A stretch of DNA of 64,000 nucleotides from Andrena cerasifolii (Eukaryota > Arthropoda > Insecta > Hymenoptera > Andrenidae). Positions 12,201 to 23,188 of the stretch are shown here, piece after piece. The position numbers and the translations under genes are program-made. Position 1 is the first letter of the stretch; every line of letters starts with the position of its first letter. Under the pieces are notes generated by a model. The model worked only from the letters and a program-made list of their open reading frames with translations. It had not been told where the DNA came from and did no database searches. The stretch is from contig NC_135123.1 of assembly GCF_050908995.1 (NCBI RefSeq), positions 6,076,001 through 6,140,000 of the forward strand, written 5' to 3'.

Positions 12201-13177
12201 CTTCGCGTCCCCGCCGTCCGGATCTGCCCCGTAGCTTCGCCTCCACCCCTTTCCCACCCGGGGCTAGCGTTATCTCCTTGCTGGACACACCGTTCGACCG
12301 GCTTCTTTGTGAGTCCCTCCATTCGAGCTCCTCGCTGAAGTTTTCAACGGAGTTTCAATTTCCGAAAGCCGGATTGAAAAATTGTTGTCGCTTTGGGACG
12401 ATCGGCGGGAGCGCGCCCAAAGGCCGCGCGGCCCCTTTGAGGATTTGCTTAATGCGTCGAGTCGATGATGGTGTCCTGTTGACCGTCGCGGGGACGCGCG
12501 CTGCGGGGACTGCGAGCTTTCGGACAGTGGACGTATGTTGTTTCTGGCTAGATCCTGTGCTTGAACTTACGCACTTTATCCCTGGCAACTCCTCGGTTAT
12601 TTATTCCACCTGTTAGGAGAGCCCGGATATATTCCCCAATGTTGGAAGGCAGGGAAGAGTGGCGCAGAATGTCTTCCGACGCTGTTTCTGGCGATCTAGG
12701 ACACCCCGTGACCTATTTAAGGGGCCGGCCGATAATGATGCAAATCGGGCCTGCGGAAGGGGATCCGCCGACACGTCCGTTCAGAATGCCCTAAGATAGT
12801 TTGCAGTACGTGTAACGTCCGTCTTTACGACGTTTCACCAGCCAGCTGAAAATTTTTCCCCGCCTCTGGTCGGAATCTCGTTTGCGAGGTACGCGCGCGG
12901 AATATCGAGATCCGACGGGGCCAGGCGTTTTCCTCCGGGTCTCTGCCGGGTTAACTCAAAATACCTGGCGACACAGTGGAACGCGAGGCTTCGGAAATGA
13001 TATTTCCATGGATTACTACGCCTCTGTGCATCGGGGACCAATGAGGAGTTCCCATCGTTTTCAGTCCCTTTCAAACGATCGCGCCCCAGGTTCGAGGGTT
13101 GAGGATTCGGGCTCGAGTCTTCATCGGGCTTGCCAGGTGTTGGGATAGGTCGCCTCTGCGAGTAGTTGTCCCGGGAT
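9206..13177. other. unique DNA, no gene recognised
   Basis: About 4 kb that is AT-rich to roughly 11.2 kb and GC-rich after that. Overlapping open frames at 11242-12616 on both strands reflect high GC content and lack domains or splice support. A short stretch near 9290-9320 (CTCCATAAGATAAAG) recurs in the pogo-like relic at about 52712, hinting at a decayed related insertion around 9.2-9.5 kb. Confidence 0.35.
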
Positions 13178-13932
13178 TTAAGGGGTTATACCTAGTCAGG
13201 CGGCCGAAAAGAGGCGAATATTTGTGATTTTTTTTTGAAGAAGCGGAACCGTATAATTTTACAAAACTTTTTGCGTTTAAAAGAGCAACATTTAAAGAAC
13301 AATTGGTATTTTTTTCGTTGAAAAATATTTACGTTTATAATAAAATAAAAAGCGACATCCAAGAAGCATTTTTAAAAATTCGGTTTTGCGGTGAGCATTG
13401 CCATTCGGAACCAGATTATCTAAAATCAAAAAACAAAAATGATTTCGTTAGTACATTAATGTATCCTCAGGTTGACGGAGAGAATTTTCCGAAATATTAA
13501 GTTAAAACAAAATGGCGGCTATTTAAAGATGAAATCCTGATTTTTTCCTGCAATAATCACGCGAAAAAATCAGGATTTCATCTTTAAATAGCCGCCATTT
13601 TGTTTTAACTTAATATTTCGGAAAATTCTCTCCGTCAACCTGAGGATACATTAATATACTAACGAAATCTTTTTTGTTTTTTGATTTTAGATAATCTGGT
13701 TCCGAATGGCAGTGCTCACCGCAAAACCAAATTTTTAAAAATGCTTCTTGGATGTCGCTTTTTATTTTATTATAAACGTAAATATTTTTCTACGAAAAAA
13801 ATACCAAATGTTCTTTAAATGTTGCTCTTTTAAACGCAAAAAGTTTTGTACAATTATACGCTTCCGCTTCTTCAAAAAAAATTCACAAATATTCGCCTCT
13901 TTTCGGCCGCCTGACTAGGCATAACCCCTTAA
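13178..13932. mobile_element. TTAA-flanked palindromic fold-back element, family B, second copy
   Basis: TTAA lies at 13178-13181 and 13929-13932. The arms are 365 bp each (13182-13546 and 13564-13928), with a 17-bp spacer CCTGCAATAATCACGCG. Architecture and lengths match the copy at 4951 exactly, with scattered substitutions. The left arm keeps the same 65-codon frame with a handful of amino-acid differences. The right-hand TTAA doubles as the left TTAA of the next element at 13929. Confidence 0.92.
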
Positions 13933-14290
13933 GGGTACTACTTAGGCAGCGGTTCCTGTAAAAAATCAAGCATTTCTGTTTCAATTAATTACAAAGAAAC
14001 AAATTGAATCTGAGACTTGTTATTTGGCATGGAGTTTATAAACATCGTAAGCTTTAAAAAGCATGTTTGTTTAGTCAAAAATATGAAATAAAATAACAAA
14101 AAAATCCGCCAGAAAAATAACGAAATTATTAAAACTCTTTAATGATCCATCTGTAGCGTCATATATGTACAATGCATATTTTTGACTGCACATACATGTT
14201 TTTTAAAGCTTAGGATGTTAATAATCTACATGGCAAAGAACAAGTCCCAGTTTTAATTTGTTTCTTTGTGATTATTTGAAACAGACATAA
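13929..14290. mobile_element. partial TTAA fold-back element related to the one at 40922
   Basis: It starts at the shared TTAA with GGGTACTACTTAGGCAGC, which resembles the end GGGGACTACTTGGGCAGTC of the element at 40922-41617. An inverted copy of the subterminal sequence (CAATTAATTACAAAGAAACAAATT) is found near 14255-14285, after which the expected terminus is lost. The core is therefore palindromic but the right end is deleted or diverged. Confidence 0.6.
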
Positions 14291-15194
14291 ATCTACGGGT
14301 AGGTAACAATGAGAGTGGCAAAAATTGGATCGATACGCTAAAAGTGTGCTTTAGGCAATGAACTTTGCAACATCGAATCAGCTGCCACAATTTTCCAAGC
14401 TCAACGTTCGCGACAATTTTGAAATTATATAGAAACAAATGATTACCCAATGGTATCGAAATGAATAAATTTCCAACGGTCAGTTACGGATTAAATGAGC
14501 AGTATTAATTGACGTCGTTAATTTTAATGTTTCCTTTCATCATTAACAATTAATTATCGCGCTTAATAGAATTCTGAAGAAGACCGACATTCATATCCCA
14601 TTAACGCTCCAACAATGGAAACTTAATTAAACCATTTTACATGATATTAATGAAATATCTCATTGTTGGGCCATCGTTACTGCGAGTGCATCTCATTGTA
14701 CCCGAAATGCTATCGGTTTCACCGACGAATCCCATTACCTTGAGGGGTTTCAAGCTGCTGAATTGACTGATATGTACTCAAGCAGAAAGACTATAACGTC
14801 AGAACTACAGTTGTGGAAATTTAAATCAAGATTTGCTTATATAGTAGAAAACACCGTCTACGTAGAGCACCCTTTTTGGTCTACTATTGATCTATCCACT
14901 GTACGAATACTCTATGCATAAATTAAGCACGAACGATTAAGGGATGAATCAAGCTTCTTTTTATTTTATTTATTTATTTAAATAATTATACTGGGAATAC
15001 CCATGGTTTACAAGAGACAAAGCAGAGAAATTAACTAGAGAGTCTATACAATAAATAAGCTAAGGATACACGGCTAACAAAGCCAACTAAACTGAACTAA
15101 AAGATAAACAAGAACTAAGTACACAAAACTAAATACTAAATACTAAATACCCCTATGTAAGTTAGTTACAGTCCTATAAAGAATCGTCCTTACC
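14291..15194. other. AT-rich DNA with simple sequence, no gene recognised
   Basis: No gene is seen. At about 14950-15165 a TTTATTT-rich tract is followed by a GGGAATACCCATGG motif and A/C-rich degenerate repeats (ACTAAATACTAAATAC). Such a layout can mark the tail of an old non-LTR retrotransposon on the minus strand, but nothing coding remains and this is only a weak possibility. Confidence 0.3.
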
Positions 15195-15827
15195 GACTTT
15201 TTGGGAATTTTTTGTAAGAAAACTATACATGTAATTTTTTTTAAACTTTCAGACTATATTAGCGTGTACTTCAAGAAGTAGACAAACATTTTTTTATATC
15301 AAAATAACGCGGTAATCCCAAACGGCGCAAGTGTTTCGGAACCACCAAGTTGTTCAGCTGCGTGGAATCAAGGGTATGTTGTAATGGTCTGAAACCAGAA
15401 AAGCAAATAGTATTGTGTTTTTAATAAAGTTACGCTATAGATGGAGCTCAATCCGGAGTAAATTATTAAATTTTATGGCAGAATTAGCGTGAAATTTTTT
15501 AGTTAAAAACGCCACAATTTTCTGAAACATTCACCATTATCTTAATTTTCCATTTCTGAATGCGAATTGAGGTTCCCGCATAGCGTAATTTTATTCAAAA
15601 CATAAAACTATTTAGTTTCTTGGTTTCAGGCCACTACAACTTCCGCACCGAAGCCACTCCAAAACATTTGCGCCATTTGAAATTACCGCGTTATTTTTAT
15701 ATCAAAAAATGTTTGTTCACTTCTTGAAATACATCATAATAATATAGCCTGAAATTTTTCAAAAAGATTACGAATGATTTCTAAAAAGAACCTTGATTTG
15801 GGCCGATTACACCAGATTTCCCCTTAA
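15195..15827. mobile_element. degraded palindromic element ending at TTAA
   Basis: Inverted similarity links about 15230-15300 (TTTCAGACTATATTA ... TTCAAGAAGTAGACAAACATTTTTT) with about 15705-15765 (the complementary AAAAAATGTTTGTTCACTTCTTGAAA ... TATAGCCTGAAA). It also links internal segments around ATAACGCGGTAAT and ATTACCGCGTTAT. The right boundary is the TTAA at 15824-15827, which also starts the next element. The left terminus has drifted and no TTAA is recognisable there. Confidence 0.6.
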
Positions 15828-16542
15828 TGGGTCATGCCTAGTTGACAGGCGAGAAAGAACGTCATTTTCGGGAATTTTTTGTGAAAAATGTGATATATGT
15901 TTCTGTCAACTATTTTCTTATTTTAAAAGTACATATACTCAGCAACCCTCAGTAATTTTGTTATAGGAAAATATTCAAAAGTGAACGAATAACAGCCACT
16001 CTCCCGGAAGTTGTTTTTATAAAGGCGCTGCACGGCGAGCACGATTTTTCCGAGCCGGATCATGTGAAATCAGAAAGTGAAGAAGATTCTGTTAATACAT
16101 GAGTTTTTCTGGTACGTGAACGAAGGGTTTCTAAAAAGAAAATGATTTCAGACAAAATGCCAGCCGTTTAACGCAAAATCCTGATTTTTCGATGTCCGAA
16201 TTGTCGTTTTTCGTGAAATAAAAATAGAGTTTTCATTCAAAATAAAAATCCTTCGTTCACGCACCGGATAAACTCATATACTAACAGAATCTTCTTCACT
16301 TTTCGATTTCGGATGATCCGGCTCGGAGAAATCGTGCTCACCGTTAAAAAAATAGCTTCCGGGAGAGCGGCTGTTATTCGTTCATTTTTCAATATTTTCC
16401 AATAACAAAATTATTTAGAGTTGCTGGATATACGTACTTTTAAAATAAGCAAATAGTCGTAAAAAGTATACATTAGATTTTCCACAAAATATCCTCGAAT
16501 ATCCTGTTCTTTTTCGCTTGTCAAGTAGGCATGACCCCTTAA
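15824..16542. mobile_element. TTAA-flanked palindromic fold-back element, family F (relative of family B)
   Basis: TTAA occurs at 15824-15827 and 16539-16542. Ends read GGGTCATGCCTAGTTGACAGG and GGGGTCATGCCTACTTGAC on the opposite strand, recalling the GGGGTTATGCCTAGTCAGG end of family B. Arms fold back around a centre near 16195. Each arm contains a segment coding GEHDFSEPDH followed by a KS dipeptide in one frame, homologous to GEHCHSEPDY in family B. A right half of the same family is at about 43371-43524. Confidence 0.82.
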
Positions 16543-16700
16543 GGAGAGGCCTATCTTTCACGAATTTTTTTTTCAAAAACTAATGTACCAATTTCAATAT
16601 TTTCTTTTGTCAAATGTTTATTATTCCTTGCTGTATTGAATTATATTTTTCACACTTACATACATTCCCCGGAACTTCCATAATTCCTTCAATGAAAAAG
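16539..16700. mobile_element. possible solitary left end of another TTAA element
   Basis: Directly after the shared TTAA (16539-16542) the sequence reads GGAGAGGCCTATCTTTCACG followed by a T-rich run, the same style of terminus as its neighbours. No matching inverted end was found downstream, so this is a truncated element or chance resemblance. The right limit is arbitrary. Confidence 0.25.
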
Positions 16701-19204
16701 AGCCACCCCTAAGTCGCGTAACGCGAGGCCCCAGCCGATACAACAGGATCCATCAAATTGTCTCCGCAGACAAGCTTTCGTTTCGCAGATGCTTGCAGAA
16801 ATTCCGCCAAAGACTGTACTTCCTTCCCCTGGTCGCAGCGTAGCCACAGAGACGCCGAACGGGGGCGAGATTAAAAGTGAAAAATCGCCCCCGACTACGG
16901 GGTGCCTTTAAAACGGCCAAACAAAGCCGCGTCGGGTTAAAAAGGACCGGAAATTCCGCGGAGTCGGCGTATTCCGGTATCTACGCGTGCCCCCCGCGCC
17001 GTTCCCCCCGCCCGGTAAATTTTCCGCGTAAACTCGCGCGCGAATAAATTCATTTGTTATGAGAGCGAGAGCGCGCCGTCAGACGTTATCGGACGAAACG
17101 CGTCGGAATTGCTTAACGAAACGGAATTGCCGTTCGCCTACGCTTAACCACCTCCTCGTTTCAGCATCGAGCTACCAAAACCGCCGCGTCTCTCGTTCCG
17201 CTGCCCCCGTGCCCGCTGTCTGCTCCCCTTCAACCCTTACTTCTTTCTCTATTATACTTTATTAGTTACCCTCCAGTCTCCTTCTGTTCATCCTAACGAA
17301 GAACAATCGAAAGGGTGCACTGTTTCTAAAGGGACGAACAAACTTCAGTTTACATTTCAACCCCTTCTTTTCCTCCCTTCAATCCTCGCCGTCGTTGCTT
17401 GTTGTCCCTCAACTTAGCTCCAGTGCTCTCCTTCGTCTTATATTTGCAGCGTCCCTTGTGTGCCCCAGATCCATCGTCGCAATGGCCGCTGGTCGATTTC
17501 AGAAAGGGGTAGTCAGCTCCAAACGGCGTGCTCGTTTCGGGGGAACGGAATGTAGCGATTGGACAAGAAATTTTAATTATCACACCGCGAGAGTGAGTCC
17601 TCGCTGGAGCGAAATTAATCGAGCCAGTCATCCAACGGGAAATCGACGCGGTCAGCAGAATTTTCGGAAATTCGATTGCGCGAAAGCCAGTTGGGAACAA
17701 TTAGGCCGCGCCCGGCGATGGGATTCACGAGGAGCCGCCTTCAAAGGCGGCCTCAAAGGGTTGCCCGAAGCGCAGGCATCCAGGCAAGTCTCCAAGTCCC
17801 AGCTACGTTCTTATGAAACAAAAAGAGACGCGTGGGAGCGGATATACCATTGAGAGACCGGTGCTACAAAGCGACGATGGCAGGTACGGAATACTACCCC
17901 TTGCTACTCCATTTCTCACTGTTCCTCTCGGCTCCCAAATTACGCCGAATTAGTCAATTTCTTCCCCCCTCGATTAAATGGCCCAAAGTATTATATCGCT
18001 GTCGCCCAACTGGAACCCACTAGCTGGTAGCTGTAGCCACGATTAACATTAACAGCGCCGCCCTTGCAGATCGGGCAGGGAGGAATTACAACGTTCAGTA
18101 GCAAAACGTTTGTCCCTTCTTCAATTACGGTGCCATTAAAGAATATTACGGGCGCCGCTGTAAAAACTCGTCCCCCACGAAGCTTCGCTCAAAACGTAAT
18201 GAATCGAAAAATTTAATGGCCCCGCCGCTCGTTACGAGTCCAGTAAACTCCTTGCTCGTTTGAAAATGCTCGCGAGCGGCTGTCCTCGTTCGGTTATTTT
18301 TAATATCCACCCCAGTGGCGGGGTATTTTTATCGCGACAATTAAAATCAATTCGGTCCACTTGATTCTCGTGCGCAAAAAAACAGAGCGAAATCAATTAA
18401 TCCGCCCGCGGATTCGAGACCCCTTGAAACTAACTAATCCTCCATTAACGTCGACAGGGAGCTACGATCTTTTCGACTTCCCGCAGGAGCACCCGGCAAA
18501 TTCGACGATACAGTTCGCCGTCTACGGCCGCGACGATGCTGTCGCGTGTGATCATTATTATTCATGACGCGGGGTGGCATCAGAGGCAGAACGTATTTCT
18601 ACGTCTACCGAATCCTATCGACGAACGTGCGGACGAGGGAAAATTATTAGGCCCGAAGGGCGAGGACAGGGGGCGAAGGCAAGCTGGGGAAGAAGAAAGG
18701 GAAGGGCACAAGGAAACTCTCGGTGAATAACACCCTGCTTGGAATAAAATCAAATCACCAGCAGGCTTCCCGCCGACTGGCTGGCGCCGACATTTCGCGC
18801 GTGATTTGCAAACGCGAAATTTAATTTAGCATGTATTTATGGAGCGGCTCGCTAGCGCGATAACGCCCCGCGGTAATAAAGATGCGCCGGCGCTTTTAAA
18901 AGCTGGCTTCAGCGTCTTTGCGCTTTGTAGTACAGTTAGAAGATCCCAGCAAGTTAAATGTTTGTATGGGCCTTCATTTCGTCGGTTTAAACAACATGTC
19001 AAAGCTCCCCATCCATGTGACTGTCGCTAAAAATTTTACAGAGGGGCAGTTGCACACAATAACAGTTTTCCGCTGATAACTCGTTATCTATCAGTTTTAC
19101 TACAAATATAGTTAGTATATAATTTGAAGCTTAGTAAATTCTCGACAAAAAAGGTTCTATAAGTGTTTTTTGTAGGAGTAACCGTTTTCATGTGTGACGG
19201 CTTA
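16701..19204. other. unique CpG-rich DNA, no gene recognised
   Basis: GC-rich sequence with several overlapping frames (for example 17395-17853 plus and 17350-17700 minus) that read on both strands and carry no recognisable domain. No convincing splice-bounded exon was found. Confidence 0.35.
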
Positions 19205-19670
19205 CAAAGTTTCAGCCCTCATACTTTTAACAGGGGAAGATTCCGAAAATGGAAATGCAAAAAATTATGCAACTTTGTGCTTATTTAGGAGATGTCCTCT
19301 TGAGTACAACGCAATTCTGTTTGCTGCCCAAATTCGCTCGAAGGGGGTGAAATTAACCCCTGAAAATTCGGCTATTTTCCGATTTTGTGTTATAACTCCC
19401 GAACTGTAAGAGACAGAAAGAAAGTTCCATGACAAAAGTTACTTCTTTTAATTGGATCTAGCATTTGGTAAACAAATTCTTTTACAGTTCACGAGTTATA
19501 ACAGAAAATCGGGAAATAACCGGATTTTCAGAGGTTAATTTTACCCCCTTTGAGTGAATTTGGGCAGCAAACAAAAATTGCGTTATAATCAGGAAAAGAT
19601 CCCCTACATATTCACAAAGTTTCAGAATTTTTCGAACTTTCGGGTTCGGGATCTTCCCTTGTGAGTTAAA
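19205..19670. repeat. fold-back repeat, first of a pair
   Basis: Left arm (about 19225-19425) and right arm (about 19480-19665) are inverted copies. Matching blocks include CAGGGGAAGATTCCGAAA / TTCGGGATCTTCCCTTG, TGCTGCCCAAATTCGCTC / GAGTGAATTTGGGCAGCA, and TCCGATTTTGTGTTATAACTC / GAGTTATAACAGAAAATCGG. It is non-coding. A related unit lies at about 20060-20370. No clear target duplication was identified, so the element type is open. Confidence 0.7.
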
Positions 19671-20059
19671 CTTGCCTTAAACTTGTGAAAAAAACTATTT
19701 CGCCTTAATTCTGCTACCTGCTAGAATTATATGTTTTCCGAAGGTGTAACGAAAAAGAACGTTTTGAGAAAAACCCAGATCTCCATTAATTATTATTATA
19801 TATGACTGAAGTTAATTTTACAGCTTATTGAAATGTTAGTAAATATGTGTGGATAATGTTTGTTGGTAAAAATTGCGTAGTTTTTTGTGGATCGTCTCTG
19901 AAGAGAATAGACGATCTCGTCTCTCTAGACGAGAATACCCCCTTGATTAGTGTACACTTACGGCGAGGATATCGAATTTTGGTAAGATTGCTTATTACCG
20001 TCGTCGACTATTACCAGCCACTTAATATTTACTGCTTTCGTTTCCATTCAATCTTATTG
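19671..20059. other. DNA between the two fold-back repeats
   Basis: AT-rich, no gene seen. It may belong to one larger element together with the flanking inverted repeats, but no outer terminal repeats were found. Confidence 0.3.
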
Positions 20060-20370
20060 CTACTTACAAGGGAAGATCCCGAACCCGGAAATTCAAAGAA
20101 TTCTGAAACTTCGTGAATATGTAGGGAATTTCCTCCTGACTATAACGCAACTATCGTTTGCTTTTTGGTAAGAAAGTTATTTTACAGTGCGCGAGTTATA
20201 GCACAAATGTGAAAATTAACCGGATTTTCAGGGGTCAATTACACCCCTTCAGAGTGAATTTGGACAGCGAACAAAAATTGCGTGCTAATCGGGAGAAAAT
20301 TCCCTACATATTCACAACGTTTCAGAATTTTCTAAATTCCCGAGTTCGGGATGTTCCTCTGTTAGTTATA
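20060..20370. repeat. fold-back repeat, second of a pair, shortened left arm
   Basis: It has the same family of blocks as 19205-19670: AAGGGAAGATCCCGAACCCGG at the left, and the complementary CGAGTTCGGGATGTTCC at the right, with GAGTGAATTTGGACAGCGAAC inside. The left arm lacks the part matching the inner section of the right arm, consistent with an internal deletion near 20165. Confidence 0.65.
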
Positions 20371-22160
20371 AAGCGACAGAATATACTTACATACCCCTTA
20401 TCAAAATTTAAAAAAAACGCCTAAAACTTAGCCATCTGTCCCACTTTGTGTTGTTGCCAGACGTAATATGTGTAGTTCAACTACTGCGTTTTGCAGTGTT
20501 TTAATGAAAGAAAAATAATAAATTGTAAAAAAAGTACATTCTAAGCTTTTGCTTCTTAATATTTATCGTTTTAATCAGGACTGCCAATGATTAATTCAGT
20601 GCCAGCATTAGTGCAGTTTACCCTACCCTAATCCGCAGTCAAAACACATTCGAAAGCCATCTAAAAAGGCTGTTTATAAGGTGAGACATACTTGCGCGCA
20701 CGTATTGCACAAAACAGTATTATAGGTGCAGGTTCAAAATTTGCAATAAATCGCTCATTTGTTCTCGGATTTGCATCAAACTTGCGCCAAACGATGTAGA
20801 TATTTTTTGCAAATATTACACTTCATAACTGAAAGACTGTCAAAAGTGTTGTTGCACCCGCCTCGACGCAAGGTCCTCATTTAAGAGTCGACTTCCTCCA
20901 AGTCCTCAAACTCAAAAGCTGCCGTGCAAGAAGGAATCTTAAAGAGACTATTGTCCCATACCGTGGCAATAGTGAATCGTTTCTTGGTTTCCTGGCCCCG
21001 CAGGACAATTTATGGTTACCTAAGGAAAGAAGAAAAAGAGGAAGGAACAAGGAAGAATGAGCCCGGAGCAGGCTTTGACGCGTGCCCGGCAAAAGCGGTA
21101 TCGCCTTCGTGTTGGGAATACCGAATAAAAAGCTCGCAATTACAATCTCCCCCAACGAGAGGTGGAAGAAGCTCGAAGGGTCGAGGAGCAAGGAGAGAAG
21201 GAAGCCAAAGGGGTCGTCACGGTCTGGTCGCCGTAGCCGCTCCTCGCTCTTTTCCTTTCCTGTTCGCAATCCCTGAATCTCCAATGCAAATAACCGACAG
21301 CCAGGGCCAGGGGAGGGGGTTGGGGCGTCGATGAGACCGAAGGAATAATCAAAGAAGTGGCAACGGGAGGAAAAACCATGGCTGGAGAAGTGGAGCCGTG
21401 ATAGGAAAAGAATCGACGCGTGGCCTCCTTAGAAACTTTAATGACATTTCTTATTTCCACTCGCTCCTCGGAATCCCGTGGACGACTCGTCTTATACAAC
21501 CACCCGCCCGCCCGGCCTCTTCATCATCATCGTGAAAGTAATTTTCCACATCGGGACCGTCTCGCGGCTACTTTATTTGCTCCCTAAACTTTCCGCGCTG
21601 CTCGTTGATTAACGACGTTTCCGGTGGTGGCTATTACGGGGCGGCGTGCTAGGTCGGGTCCGCGATTAGACGTCAAATTGACAAGCGATTTGAATTAGTT
21701 ATGGACGTCTCTGGTTCAAATGCATCCCGCACCGCTGACTTCCAGCCCCCGGCTATTTCGCGTCGCCGCCCTGTATTATTCAGAGCTCCTGACTTCTGGC
21801 GTCGCTTGTTTAAAGGATCCATATGCCTCGGCGCAGCATATCGAAGTGCCGGCGTTGAATGAATGCGAAGGATATTGGAAGTGTCTCCGCGGACTCAGAT
21901 GGGATTCAGACTGACAAGCTTCCTGCGCTTTAATGCTTCCCGCTGGATTCTTTTAAATACTCCGACACTTCGGCGGTAACAATAATTCATTATCCACCTA
22001 CATCGCGGGAAACTCTTTCAAGATGGTCTGAATAAATCATGTTCGGATATCAAGTCGTCGTGGTTGGAACTTAGCTTCCGTGGTCGTACCTCGGACCCTC
22101 TTTCAGCCTTAAACAAGTCCAACATGTATCAAGCCATCGGAGCGAAAAAAACGAGAGATA
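20371..22160. other. unique DNA, no gene recognised
   Basis: AT-rich to about 20.8 kb, then GC-rich. Frames at 20877-21499 on both strands are arginine/serine-rich chance frames of GC-rich, purine-rich DNA, with no domain. Confidence 0.35.
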
Positions 22161-22532
22161 GGGGAGAACGGGGTTAGTTGTTACAGGGGCAGGTTGTTAC
22201 AAAGCTGTTTAAATTTTTTTTGCTTGGACTATCACTTCGACGATGAAGTGGCTGATGTGTTTCAACCATACACAGTTGTGTATGTTGTTTGTTTGTAGTC
22301 GGTTCACGCGTTGTCACTTTATTACAGTTTTTTGTGTTTTCGGTACTAATAGTAACTTTTCTCTTTGGACTTCAATCTTTTCTACCGAACAGACAGATGA
22401 ATGTATGTAAATTAATATTACCATGTTTGAAGCAGTGTTCCTTTAGCTACAGATTGGCACCAAGAACATGAGAATACACCCAACTGGTATGAACTTATAG
22501 CTTTTTATACACAATGGTGTCAACCGGGGCAA

Positions 22533-22612
22533 GTTGTTACAGAGGGAAAGAGGCATGTTGTTACAGAGGGGAAGAGGCATGTTGTTACCGAGGGAAAGGG
22601 GCATATTGTTAC
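22533..22612. repeat. 24-bp tandem repeat of a terminus-like motif
   Basis: Three copies plus part of a fourth of a 24-bp unit beginning GTTGTTACAGAGGG sit inside the element at 22161. Each unit carries the GTTGTTAC motif that also forms the subterminal part of the element's terminal repeats, suggesting reiterated end motifs, possibly transposase-binding sites (inference). Confidence 0.8.
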
Positions 22613-22680
22613 ATTGTATTTAATAACTAATTTATTAATTTAATCCTTTAGTTACCACGAGTCACTATAGTGGCTTTCTG

Positions 22681-23066
22681 TTAAGGGGTTATACCTAGTC
22701 AGGCGGCCGAAAATAGGCGAATATTTGTGATTTTTTTTTGAAGAAGCCGAAGCGTATAATTTTACAAAACTTTTTGCGTTTAAAAGAGCAACGTTTAAAG
22801 AACACTTGGTATTTTTTTCGTAGAAAAATATTTACGTTTATCATAAAATAAAATGCGACATCCAAGAAGCATTTTTAAAAATTTGGTTTTGCGGTGAGCA
22901 CTGCCATTCGGAACTAGATTATCTAAAATCAAAACACAAAAAAGATTTCGTTAGTATATTAATGTATCCTCAGGTTGACGGAGAGAATTATCCGAAATAT
23001 CAAGTTAAAACAAAATGGCGGCTATTTAAAGTTGAAATCCTGATTTTTTCCTGCAATAATCACGCG
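22681..23066. mobile_element. half of a family B fold-back element (left arm plus spacer)
   Basis: It starts at TTAA (22681-22684) with the family B terminus GGGGTTATACCTAGTCAGG and follows the left arm to its inner end at 23049. The 17-bp spacer CCTGCAATAATCACGCG (23050-23066) follows, and then the sequence returns at once to host element DNA. The entire right arm and its TTAA are missing, with the break exactly at the spacer/right-arm junction. Confidence 0.88.
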
Positions 23067-23188
23067 TTCTTACCGTCGGTAGAGGAAAGAACGTACTTTA
23101 AGCGAGAGTCATTGCTAGTATTGAGAATGGAATGCAAAAAAAAAAAATAAAAAACTGAAAAGTGTAACAACTAGCCCCGGTCTCCCCT

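Larger units (their letters stand above)
22161..23188. mobile_element. deleted pogo-like element with a nested fold-back half
   Basis: The termini are inverted repeats: left GGGGAGAACGGGGTTAGTTG from 22161, right (minus strand) GGGGAGACCGGGGCTAGTTG ending near 23187, both followed by TTAC. TA flanks both ends, as expected for the Tc1/mariner/pogo group. The interior matches the longer relic at 52000-54187 in several blocks (for example CGGTTCACGCGTTG and TTATACACAATGGTGTCAAC), so this is an internally deleted copy. A family B fold-back half is inserted at 22681. No transposase frame survives. Assignment to pogo rests on the longer copy. Confidence 0.7.

Noticed and set aside
14940..15170. Non-LTR retrotransposon 3' end
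   Set aside because: Only an A/T-rich tail-like composition and a GGGAATACCCATGG motif are visible; no coding remnant or target duplication, so left as unassigned.
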